A stretch of 18,528 nt of DNA from JAZKFP01 sp040386355 (GTDB lineage Bacteria; Pseudomonadota; Gammaproteobacteria; Pseudomonadales; UBA6940), in NCBI GenBank assembly GCA_040386355.1, contig JAZKFP010000025.1:1-18528 (forward strand), read 5' to 3'. The notes beneath the pieces are model-generated. The model made no database searches. It was given only the letters and a program-made list of their open reading frames with translations, and was not told the origin of the DNA. Position 1 is the first letter of the stretch, and each line of letters starts with the position of its first letter. Below, piece after piece: positions 8,510 through 15,096 of this stretch. The translations under genes were made by a program, and so were the position numbers.

Positions 8510-9616
8510 TACAAACCTGCCTTTAAACTGGCTTCAATAAACGGAGTGAGATGACCATCTAATACGGCCTGAGTATTACTAATTTCAACATTGGTGCGTA
8601 AATCTTTAATGCGACTTTGATCTAATACATATGATCGAATTTGACTACCCCAGCCAATATCGGATTTCGAATCTTCTAGTTTTTGTTTCTCTTCATTGCG
8701 TTTAAATTGCTCTAATTCGTATAATTTTGCTTTTAATTGCGCCACGGCTTGTGATCTATTTTTATGTTGCGAACGATCGGCCTGACATTGCACCACAATG
8801 CCGCTAGGTATATGCGTAATACGAATTGCAGAATCGGTTCTATTAACATGCTGTCCGCCAGCACCACTAGCGCGATACGTATCAACTCGTAAATCCGCTG
8901 GATTAATTTCAATATCGATATCGTCATCAATTTCAGGTGAAACAAATACAGAAGCAAAAGATGTGTGACGACGGTTGCCCGAATCAAAAGGTGATTTTCT
9001 TACTAATCGATGTACGCCTGTCTCAGTACGCAACCAACCAAAGGCGTAAGATCCTTGCACATGCAATGAGGCACTTTTAATCCCTGCTACTTCACCTGCA
9101 GATACTTCAAGAATTTCTGTAGTAAAGCCTTGCTGTTCCGTCCAACGTAAATACATACGTAAAATCATTTCCGCCCAATCCTGTGCTTCAGTGCCACCTG
9201 AACCCGATTGAATTTCTAGAAAAGCATTATTAGCATCCATTTTTCCTGAAAACATACGATGAAATTCAAGCTGATTTACTGCAGCCATTAATGGTGGTAA
9301 TTCTCGTTCAATATCTTCAAATAAGGATTCATCTTGTTCAGCGTCTGCTAATTCAATTAATTCAAGAATATCGGCACTCGATTTTGATAAAGATTTAAAT
9401 TGTCCAACAATATGTTCAAGCTCGGCTTTTTCTTTTCCTAATAGCTGTGCATTTTCTGGATTTTGCCAAACATTCGGATTTTCTAATTCTCGTAATATTT
9501 CTTCCAGTCGTTCTGATTTTCGATCAAGGTCAAAGATACCCCCGAAGTACTTCGAGACGTTGCTCTGCATCTTGTGTTTGATAACGTAGTTCATTAATTT
9601 GCATAGCATCTAACAT
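8509..9616 (-). CDS. prfB: Peptide chain release factor 2, made by programmed +1 frameshift
   Basis: RF2 releases finished peptides at UGA and UAA stops. Translation starts at ATG 9616 (GGAG 8 bases upstream), runs 28 codons to an in-frame TGA at 9532-9530, then shifts +1 to read GAC and continues to TAA at 8511-8509, giving 368 residues (E. coli 365). A single-frame reading gives an unrelated N-terminus and misses this start. Numbered on the shifted product, the stop-recognition tripeptide SPF is at 208-210 and the catalytic GGQ at 253-255. It lies between recJ and lysS, the E. coli order. Levels should be autoregulated: scarce RF2 slows reading of the internal TGA and favours the shift. Confidence 0.97.
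9529..9544 (-). promoter_or_regulatory. prfB +1 frameshift site
   Basis: On the minus strand the bases read CGGGGGTATCTTTGAC. An internal Shine-Dalgarno-like GGGGG lies three bases before the slippery CTT-TGA-C, as in E. coli. The two reading frames join here: the upstream frame starts at the prfB ATG, and the downstream frame encodes the release-factor body. Confidence 0.95.
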
Positions 9617-9693
9617 GGAATTTTCTCCAAACTTCTGATTTTGAATTTTTATTTAATAGACTATATTTTTAACTTTTAGGACAAATAATTTTA

Positions 9694-11448
9694 TTATTTT
9701 AGACTATCTGCAATTTCAATATGTTCTGCAATTAATTGTACTTTGCTCTGGCATGCGTAATGATTGATCGATAGTTTATAGGCTAAATTTAATGCTTGCG
9801 GAGTAGTTGTTAATAATTCTTCATTTGCAAAAAACGCAATCGCATCCACTGTAAAATTACTTGCTTCTGGTTTTAACGTCCATTTTACGTGTTTATCTGC
9901 CAAGATACGCCGTTGAATCACTTTGAAATTTCCATCAAAAATGGGTTCTGGACAATTTTGTCCCCAAGGGCCTGCATCTTCAACAGCTTGCGCAGTTGAA
10001 ACAGAAAATTCAAACGGCTGCAATATTCCATCGGAAAAAATTATTTCAGCTGAATTATTTACCTGTAAAAAGCGAGCAACACGATTGGAAAACTCTTCAA
10101 TAAATAATTCTAAATAGCAGGCATGTAACGTTAAACCAGCAGCCATCGCATGACCGCCATAACTTTCCAACCAAAGTGGATTTGCTTGCGCAATTTCTTG
10201 CAAAATATCTTTTAAATGAATACCGGCAATACTACGACCAGAACCTTTTAATTTACCGTCATCAGTTGCCGCAAATGCAATAACGGGACGCAACCAAATT
10301 TCTTTAATACGAGAAGCGAGTATTCCAATAATTCCTTGATGCCAACGCGGATCAAATAAAACAATTCCTTCCGGCACACGCTGAAATTGCAATTTTTCTA
10401 AAGCAACTTCTGCTTGCATTTTCATTTCTGCTTCTATACGACGTCGTTCTAAATTTAATGTATTTAATTCTTGTGCCATCAATCGTGCGGCTTGGATATC
10501 ATCTGTTAATAAACAATCAATTCCCAAACCCATATGTTCTAAACGACCTGCCGCATTTAATCGCGGTGCAAGACCAAAACCTAAATCAGCAGCTGTTAAA
10601 TCGGTTAATGATTTTTTCGCAACTTCGGCTAAAGCTTGAATGCCAGGACGAGTGCGTTGCTGACGAATTCGACGCAAACCTTGATATACCAAAATTCGAT
10701 TGTTTTGATCTAATGGAACTAAATCTGCAACTGTCCCTAACGCAACCAAATCTAAATAGGATGCTAGATTTGGAATTTCTAATCCTTGCTTTTCGAACCA
10801 TTGCTCAGCTTGCAGACAACGACGTAATGCAGTGAGTACATAAAATGCAACACCAACACCTGCAAGTGATTTACTTGAAAATGTACAATCTTTCTGATTT
10901 GGATTAACAATCGCATCGGCATTTGGTAATTGTTCTGCAGGTAAATGATGATCAGTAATAATAACTTCTATACCTAAATCACGCGCACGTTGTACGCCTG
11001 CAAAACTTGAAATTCCATTATCAACTGTGATTAAAAGATCCGGCTTTAAATAAGCAATCGTATTAACTACAGCTTCGGATAATCCATAACCTAATTTAAA
11101 ACGATCCGGCACAAAGTAATGTACACGTTGTGCGCCCATTGCTTTAAATCCCGACATAAATAATGCACTGCTGGTTGCACCATCGACGTCGTAATCGCCA
11201 ACAATAAGAATTAATTTATTGCTTTGAATTGCCTTAGATAATATTTCAACTGCTTGATTTATTCCTTTCATGTTATTGGGAGCAAGCAATGCAGGCAGTG
11301 CTCGATCTTCTAAAGACCAAGCATTAACGCCTCGAGCCAATAAAAGCCGCTCGATTAGACAATTAATTTTAGGAACAATACGGCGTTCAACTCGTCGAGT
11401 TGGAGGACGAATATTAGATGCCGTGTTTATGGAGGAATTCATCACCAT
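9694..11448 (-). CDS. recJ: Single-stranded-DNA-specific 5'-3' exonuclease RecJ
   Basis: A 584-residue DHH-family nuclease (E. coli 577) that degrades single-stranded DNA 5' to 3' in recombination, mismatch and base-excision repair. Metal-binding motifs in order: DYDVDG at 85-90, VDNG with D143, DHH at 166-168, ALGTVADLVPL near 236-246, RLNAAGR near 295-301, and in the DHHA1 part SGRS near 402-405 and GGHAMAAG at 430-437. I chose ATG 11448, with AAGGA 4 bases upstream; ATG 11442 also fits. A longer in-frame extension to TTG 11514 runs into the repeat element and is unlikely to be translated. It lies 77 bases upstream of prfB on the same strand. Confidence 0.96.
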   Translation of the reverse strand: MVMNSSINTASNIRPPTRRVERRIVPKINCLIERLLLARGVNAWSLEDRALPALLAPNNMKGINQAVEILSKAIQSNKLILIVGDYDVDGATSSALFMSGFKAMGAQRVHYFVPDRFKLGYGLSEAVVNTIAYLKPDLLITVDNGISSFAGVQRARDLGIEVIITDHHLPAEQLPNADAIVNPNQKDCTFSSKSLAGVGVAFYVLTALRRCLQAEQWFEKQGLEIPNLASYLDLVALGTVADLVPLDQNNRILVYQGLRRIRQQRTRPGIQALAEVAKKSLTDLTAADLGFGLAPRLNAAGRLEHMGLGIDCLLTDDIQAARLMAQELNTLNLERRRIEAEMKMQAEVALEKLQFQRVPEGIVLFDPRWHQGIIGILASRIKEIWLRPVIAFAATDDGKLKGSGRSIAGIHLKDILQEIAQANPLWLESYGGHAMAAGLTLHACYLELFIEEFSNRVARFLQVNNSAEIIFSDGILQPFEFSVSTAQAVEDAGPWGQNCPEPIFDGNFKVIQRRILADKHVKWTLKPEASNFTVDAIAFFANEELLTTTPQALNLAYKLSINHYACQSKVQLIAEHIEIADSLK

Positions 11449-11457
11449 CACATCCTT

Positions 11458-11478
11458 GTTTGGTGCAAAATACCAAAC
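11458..11478 (-). promoter_or_regulatory. Hairpin abutting the recJ ribosome-binding site
   Basis: GTTTGGT (11458-11464) and ACCAAAC (11472-11478) form a perfect 7-bp stem with a 7-base loop. On the minus strand its 3' arm is directly followed by AAGGA, the recJ Shine-Dalgarno, so it would sit in the 5' untranslated region. CATAAT (11488-11483), just upstream, could be a -10 box without a clear -35. Function is inferred from position only. Confidence 0.4.
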
Positions 11479-11504
11479 GTTGATTATGCCAAATGCACAT
11501 GAGC

Positions 11505-11676
11505 TTTCCCGCAAAATGCGATTCGTAAAGCAGTAAATGTCTTGCGAACGGCATTTACAGCATTACGCATTCCCCTACTCACATACCGCCTTTTAAAAAA
11601 ACAAAGAGCGGCATGCTGCGCGGGCATTCGCCGTAAATCTTCTAATCAAAAGATTTACCTACAGGAAAACTAATCT
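11505..11676 (-). repeat. Structured intergenic repeat, copy 2 (inverted)
   Basis: This is a 172-base element between thrC and recJ, in the opposite orientation to copies 1 and 3. In plus coordinates it holds three parts. The first is a 7-bp hairpin, GTAAATG 11533-11539 with CATTTAC 11552-11558, loop TCTTGCGAACGG. The second is the CATACCGC 11582-11589 / GCGGCATG 11608-11615 hairpin. The third is a 9-bp hairpin, GTAAATCTT 11633-11641 with AAGATTTAC 11650-11658. Its ends, TTTCCCGCAAAATG on the left and a TGTAGGAAAAC-like word on the right, match the ends of copy 3. The remaining 80 bases up to thrC show no gene. Confidence 0.75.
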
Positions 11677-11758
11677 GCATCCAGTATATTGTTCTGCAGA
11701 GTGCTCTTTACGAAGCGTTAGTCAGGACAATCTCAATTCAGTGTGGTTTTTTAAATAA

Positions 11759-12853
11759 TTATGAGTGTCGTAAAATAGTTTCACGTACCGATGCTAATTC
11801 CGGTTCAATTGTCACCATTTTTCCTTGATGTCCGGCAAGTACACTTTGTTGAATTGCAATATCTGGATCTTTTAAACCATGACCGGTTAATGTACAAATT
11901 ACGCGGCTACCTGCTGGAATTTTTCCGGTTGCAATATCACGAGAAACTCCAGCAATTGATGCTGCTGACGCAGGCTCACAAAAAATGCCTTCATAGCGCG
12001 CTAAAGCTTGTTGCGCTTGTAAAATTTCTTCATCCGTCACTGCATCAAACCAACCACCTGATTCTTTTTGACAAACCCAGGCTTTATCCCAAGATTGCGG
12101 ATTACCAATACGAATTGCTGTAGCAAGCGTATCTGGTTGAGCAATTGGAGCCCCGCTTAAAAACGGCGCCGCGTTTGCAGCTTGGTAACCCAACATTTTT
12201 GGACGAGCATTTACGACACCATCACGAAAATATTCAGAATATCCCATCCAATGCGCTGTGATATTTCCTGCATTGCCAACTGGTAACGCATGATAATCAG
12301 GCGCAAAGCCAAGCTCTTCTAAAATTTCAAATGCTGCGGTTTTTTGACCTTGCAAACGAAATGGGTTAATTGAATTTACAATCGTGACGCCGGTCTCATC
12401 TGCTACATCTTTTACAAGTTGCATACCTTGATCGAAGTTACCGCGAATTTGCAAAATAACCGCGCCATAAATTACTGCCTGTGCTAATTTTCCCATTGCA
12501 ATTTTGCCTTCAGGAATAATTACAAAAGCACTAATCCCAGCGCGAGCTGCATAGGCAGCTGCAGCGGCAGATGTGTTTCCAGTCGATGCGCAAATAACTG
12601 CTTTACTACCGGCTTCAACCGCTTTAGTAACAGCCAGTGTCATACCACGATCCTTAAAAGATCCCGTTGGATTTAATCCTTCGTATTTCACATATAAATC
12701 GACATCTTTTTTAATCCAAGATTCAGTCAAATTATGCAAACGAATTAATGGAGTATTACCTTCTCCAAGAGAAATAATTCGGGTGTCATCGTGAATAGGA
12801 AGATGATCTCGATATTTTTCAATTAAACCGGTATACCGCACTCGCGCCGTCAT
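11759..12853 (-). CDS. thrC: Threonine synthase
   Basis: A 364-residue PLP enzyme that converts O-phosphohomoserine to threonine, the last step of threonine synthesis. The PLP lysine is K67 in NPTGSFKDRG. CASTGNTSAAAAAYAARAG and the phosphate-binding PVGNAGNI follow in the usual order, and TLTGHGLKDPD is near the C-terminus. This is the short type of threonine synthase (about 350 residues), as in Pseudomonas and Bacillus, not the longer E. coli type. The ATG is preceded by AGGT at 8 bases. It lies 48 bases after hom on the same strand and is almost certainly co-transcribed with it. No aspartokinase or thrB is in view. Confidence 0.95.
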   Translation of the reverse strand: MTARVRYTGLIEKYRDHLPIHDDTRIISLGEGNTPLIRLHNLTESWIKKDVDLYVKYEGLNPTGSFKDRGMTLAVTKAVEAGSKAVICASTGNTSAAAAAYAARAGISAFVIIPEGKIAMGKLAQAVIYGAVILQIRGNFDQGMQLVKDVADETGVTIVNSINPFRLQGQKTAAFEILEELGFAPDYHALPVGNAGNITAHWMGYSEYFRDGVVNARPKMLGYQAANAAPFLSGAPIAQPDTLATAIRIGNPQSWDKAWVCQKESGGWFDAVTDEEILQAQQALARYEGIFCEPASAASIAGVSRDIATGKIPAGSRVICTLTGHGLKDPDIAIQQSVLAGHQGKMVTIEPELASVRETILRHS

Positions 12854-12901
12854 GGAATGTACCTACATCAAAAAATTAATTAAAAAATGAAAAAATTAAA
12901 T

Positions 12902-14233
12902 TCAACAAACTCTTGCCTCAATAGGAATCACTTGTATCGGTGCTTTAACGGCAGAGGAAAGCTCTAATGCAGTTAATGCTGCATGCAATGCTTTTTCAGG
13001 TGCAGGATGAGTAATTACAACAATCGACATAAATTGAGGACCGTTGCTATTTTCTTCCATTTCGATTGGGGTTTGAACTAAACGTTCAATACCTACACCT
13101 TGTTGGCTCAGTTGCTGTGCAATAAAAGCCAAGACTCCTGTTGAATCTGCCACTGTAAATCGTAAATACGCGGATTGCTGTCGATCATCTGCAGTTAAAT
13201 ACTGCGCAGGAATGCGTTCTACAGAAAATGCTAAAGGATGTACAGCGGCATTTGAAGACTCATGATGCGTATGCCGAGCGATTTCCATAATATCGGCAAT
13301 AACTGCTGAACCTGTTGGTTCTGAACCAGCGCCTGCACCGTAAAATAATGTTGGTCCTACCGCATCTCCGATAATCATAACTGCATTCATTGCGCCATGT
13401 ACTGAAGCAAGCATCGCAGTTTTAGGAATCATTGCCGGATGAACACGAATGTCAACTTTACCATTTGCATCACGACGTGCTAATGCTAATTGTTTGATAC
13501 GATATCCCAAATGTTCTGCATTCACTAAATCTAATGGAGTAATATGCGTTATGCCTTGGGTTTTCACGGCATTAAAATTTAATGGAATTCCAAAAGCTAA
13601 AGCAGCAAGAATAGTGATTTTGTGCGCAGCGTCGATGCTTTGAATATCAAATGTCGGATCTGCTTCTGCATAACCCAATTTTTGTGCATCCAATAATGCG
13701 ACTTCAAAAGATTGTTGAGATTCGCTCATGGCTGACAAAATATAGTTGGCGGTACCATTAATAATTCCGGCAACTGAGCTTACAGAATTGGCGCAAAGCC
13801 CTTCTCGCAATGCTTTAATAACAGGAATTCCGCCTGCAACCGCAGCTTCAAATGCAATTAAACAACCTTTTTCATCAGCTTCTTTTAAAAGTGATTCGCC
13901 TTGCTCTGCAAGTAATGCTTTGTTCGCAGTAACAACATGTTTACCCGCTGCTATTGCGGCTCGAATTGCAGCGGCAGCATCTTTATAACCGCCAATTAAT
14001 TCGACAAAAATATCGATATTTTCATCGCACGCAAGCTGCATAACATCTGAATGAACTTTAACTTTACTTAAATCTAAATCGGGTCGTGGACGGCGCAATG
14101 CCACAGCAGTGATTTCAACTGGAAAACCAAGTCGAGCTTGAATTAAATCAGTATTACGATGCAGTATATTCCAAACACCCGTACCTACTGTTCCTAAACC
14201 TGCAATACCAATTCGAACACCCTTCACATGCAC
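12902..14233 (-). CDS. hom: Homoserine dehydrogenase (monofunctional, with ACT domain)
   Basis: A 443-residue enzyme reducing aspartate semialdehyde to homoserine with NAD(P)H, the branch step to threonine and methionine. The N-terminal Rossmann nucleotide motif GLGTVGTG is at 12-19. VTANKALLA (101-109, K105) and the substrate domain with AEADPTFDIQSIDAAHK follow. The C-terminal roughly 85 residues, from about 355, form an ACT domain (RFTVADSTGVLAFIAQQL), typical of the threonine-sensitive form. Unlike E. coli ThrA there is no fused aspartokinase. GAGGGG lies just before the ATG, and a hairpin lies upstream of that. Partner of thrC immediately downstream. Confidence 0.96.
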   Translation of the reverse strand: MHVKGVRIGIAGLGTVGTGVWNILHRNTDLIQARLGFPVEITAVALRRPRPDLDLSKVKVHSDVMQLACDENIDIFVELIGGYKDAAAAIRAAIAAGKHVVTANKALLAEQGESLLKEADEKGCLIAFEAAVAGGIPVIKALREGLCANSVSSVAGIINGTANYILSAMSESQQSFEVALLDAQKLGYAEADPTFDIQSIDAAHKITILAALAFGIPLNFNAVKTQGITHITPLDLVNAEHLGYRIKQLALARRDANGKVDIRVHPAMIPKTAMLASVHGAMNAVMIIGDAVGPTLFYGAGAGSEPTGSAVIADIMEIARHTHHESSNAAVHPLAFSVERIPAQYLTADDRQQSAYLRFTVADSTGVLAFIAQQLSQQGVGIERLVQTPIEMEENSNGPQFMSIVVITHPAPEKALHAALTALELSSAVKAPIQVIPIEARVC

Positions 14234-14236
14234 CCC

Positions 14237-14268
14237 TCGTTTTTTCTAAAGCTAGCCAGAAAAAACGA
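14237..14268 (-). promoter_or_regulatory. Perfect 11-bp hairpin in front of hom
   Basis: TCGTTTTTTCT (14237-14247) pairs with AGAAAAAACGA (14258-14268) around a 10-base loop. In the minus-strand RNA the 3' arm abuts the GGGG of the hom ribosome site. It lies in the 60-base gap between the RING-like gene and hom. There is no T tail after the stem on either strand, so it is not a standard terminator; a leader structure or operator is possible. Confidence 0.45.
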
Positions 14269-14293
14269 AGTATATCAAGTTAGTGGGCGAAGC

Positions 14294-14626
14294 TCAGCTT
14301 CTTTGTTTTATTAAACTTGTTTTTGTGGGTGCAAGATTATAAGAAGCAAGATCATGTGTCATATCGTTGTTATATTTCACACGCAGATAATTATTTTGAA
14401 AGATTGGATGGGGCCGAATTTTACTTAAAACAAAATTAGCAGAATGCGAGCACATTGGGCAGTGTAAATCTTGATGAATACGCTTCTGAAAAGTAAAAAA
14501 AATTTCTAAACAAAATGTATGGAAACCATGACCACACTTCAAAAGTGCCATGGAATTATGGTGTCCATCTTCTAAGTTAAGTTCACAAAATTGTCTTGGA
14601 CACCTTTTCACGTCAGGTGAAGTCAT
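14294..14626 (-). CDS. Small RING-H2-like zinc-finger protein, possible ubiquitin-ligase-type effector
   Basis: 110 residues with no signal peptide or membrane segment. Residues 9-59 spell a RING-H2-like zinc pattern: C9-x4-C14, a 16-residue spacer, C31-x-H33-x2-H36-x2-C39 (KCGHGFHTFCLE), 16 more residues, then C56-x2-C59 (CPMC). Apart from x4 instead of x2 in the first pair, this is the eukaryotic RING-H2 arrangement, which usually recruits E2 enzymes in ubiquitin ligases. The remaining 50 residues are polar, with a basic end. The gene is real by its signals: AAAGGAG 7 bases before the ATG. It interrupts a housekeeping neighbourhood (dsbC, hom). A role as a host-directed effector is inference; a bacterial DNA- or protein-binding zinc finger is the alternative. 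Confidence 0.7.
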   Translation of the reverse strand: MTSPDVKRCPRQFCELNLEDGHHNSMALLKCGHGFHTFCLEIFFTFQKRIHQDLHCPMCSHSANFVLSKIRPHPIFQNNYLRVKYNNDMTHDLASYNLAPTKTSLIKQRS

Positions 14627-14656
14627 GTGATTTCTCCTTTAAACATAAGTGGCAAA

Positions 14657-14701
14657 ATTTTATGCTGTGAAAATGCTTAATTAAAAAAAGGAATGCTTAA
14701 T
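14657..14701 (-). promoter_or_regulatory. Candidate promoter and tandem CTTAAT sites of the RING-like gene
   Basis: AATGCTTAAT occurs twice in direct repeat (14672-14681 and 14692-14701), 20 bases apart start to start, 46-75 bases upstream of the RING-like ATG. On the minus strand a TAAAAT (14662-14657) could be the -10 and TTTAAT (14685-14680) a poor -35 overlapping the repeats. CTTAAT resembles the half-site bound by PmrA in Legionella and Coxiella, but PmrA sites are spaced about 11 bases. A direct-repeat binding site for some response regulator is plausible. Confidence 0.35.
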
Positions 14702-14752
14702 CGATAACGAATGAGCAAAATTAGAATTTTTATAATGAGGAATCAACAAAAA

Positions 14753-14801
14753 CAAAACTAAAAAAAAGCGCCGGTTTCATATTAGGGGGAAAAACCGGCG
14801 C
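14753..14801 (-). terminator. Strong rho-independent terminator (minus strand)
   Basis: GCGCCGGTTT (14768-14777) pairs perfectly with AAACCGGCGC (14792-14801), loop of 14 bases. On the minus strand the stem is followed by eight T (opposite 14760-14767) and more T-rich sequence. It lies 296 bases past the dsbC stop and ends either the dsbC transcript or a separate short RNA from the gap. Confidence 0.85.
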
Positions 14802-14920
14802 ACTTTGGGGGAACTAAATATGTTGGCTAGGTTACTGATTTTGATAGAGATTGCAACCTTTTTTGAGAATTATTTTTCTCACTTTAATAAATTAGTATTT
14901 TATAACGGCATACCAAACAC
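14802..14920 (-). other. Non-coding stretch that may encode a small RNA ending at the terminator
   Basis: No open frame is visible between the strong terminator and repeat copy 3. On the minus strand a TATAAAAT word (14904-14897) could be a -10, though I see no good -35; it would give an RNA of about 130 bases ending at the terminator. Weak internal pairing is present: GAGAA 14865-14869 with TTCTC 14876-14880. An alternative is simply the 3' tail of the dsbC transcript, lengthened by insertion of the repeat. Confidence 0.25.
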
Positions 14921-15092
14921 AGATTGATTTTCTCGTAGGGTAAAGTTTTCTGATGAAGAAACTTTACGTCTTTGGATGAAAAGACCTACCGAAAAAACGT
15001 TGCGCAGCATACTACTCTTTGTTTTTATAAAAAGCGGTGAGCGGAATAATGAGCAGGCACAAAATGCTTTGCAAACGGCATTTTGCGGGAAA
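14921..15092 (+). repeat. Structured intergenic repeat, copy 3, with a cloverleaf-like arm
   Basis: This 172-base element ends just before the dsbC stop. From the left it has a 9-bp hairpin, GTAAAGTTT 14940-14948 with AAACTTTAC 14959-14967, directly followed by a 6-bp hairpin, GTCTTT 14968-14973 with AAAGAC 14980-14985. Both are enclosed by GTAG 14935-14938 / CTAC 14986-14989, making a tight three-way junction. The shared core GCGCAGCATAC...GAGCAGG follows at 15002-15057, with its hairpin degenerate in this copy. Last comes a 7-bp hairpin, CAAAATG 15060-15066 with CATTTTG 15079-15085, loop CTTTGCAAACGG, then GCGGGAAA. Confidence 0.75.
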
Positions 15093-15096
15093 ATTG

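Noticed and set aside
10458..10835. 125-codon plus-strand frame inside recJ
   Set aside because: It lies wholly opposite well-conserved RecJ coding sequence and shows no recognisable domain or ribosome site.
11449..11514. N-terminal extension of RecJ by 22 residues from a TTG
   Set aside because: It would be read out of the repeat element and lacks RecJ similarity, while ATG 11448 has a proper AAGGA site.
11270..11536. 88-codon plus-strand frame over the recJ start and repeat copy 2
   Set aside because: It is antisense to the conserved RecJ N-terminus and runs into the repeat; composition is that of a shadow frame.
14672..14701. A canonical PmrA box
   Set aside because: The half-sites match, but the 20-base spacing does not fit the known tandem arrangement. 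It is kept only as a possible response-regulator site.
14940..14970. Hammerhead-ribozyme-like words CTGATGA, GAAAC and GTC in repeat copy 3
   Set aside because: The only supported stem encloses the would-be core, there is no stem II between CTGATGA and GAAA, and the words do not fall in a valid hammerhead topology. The matching hairpin in copy 2 lacks them.
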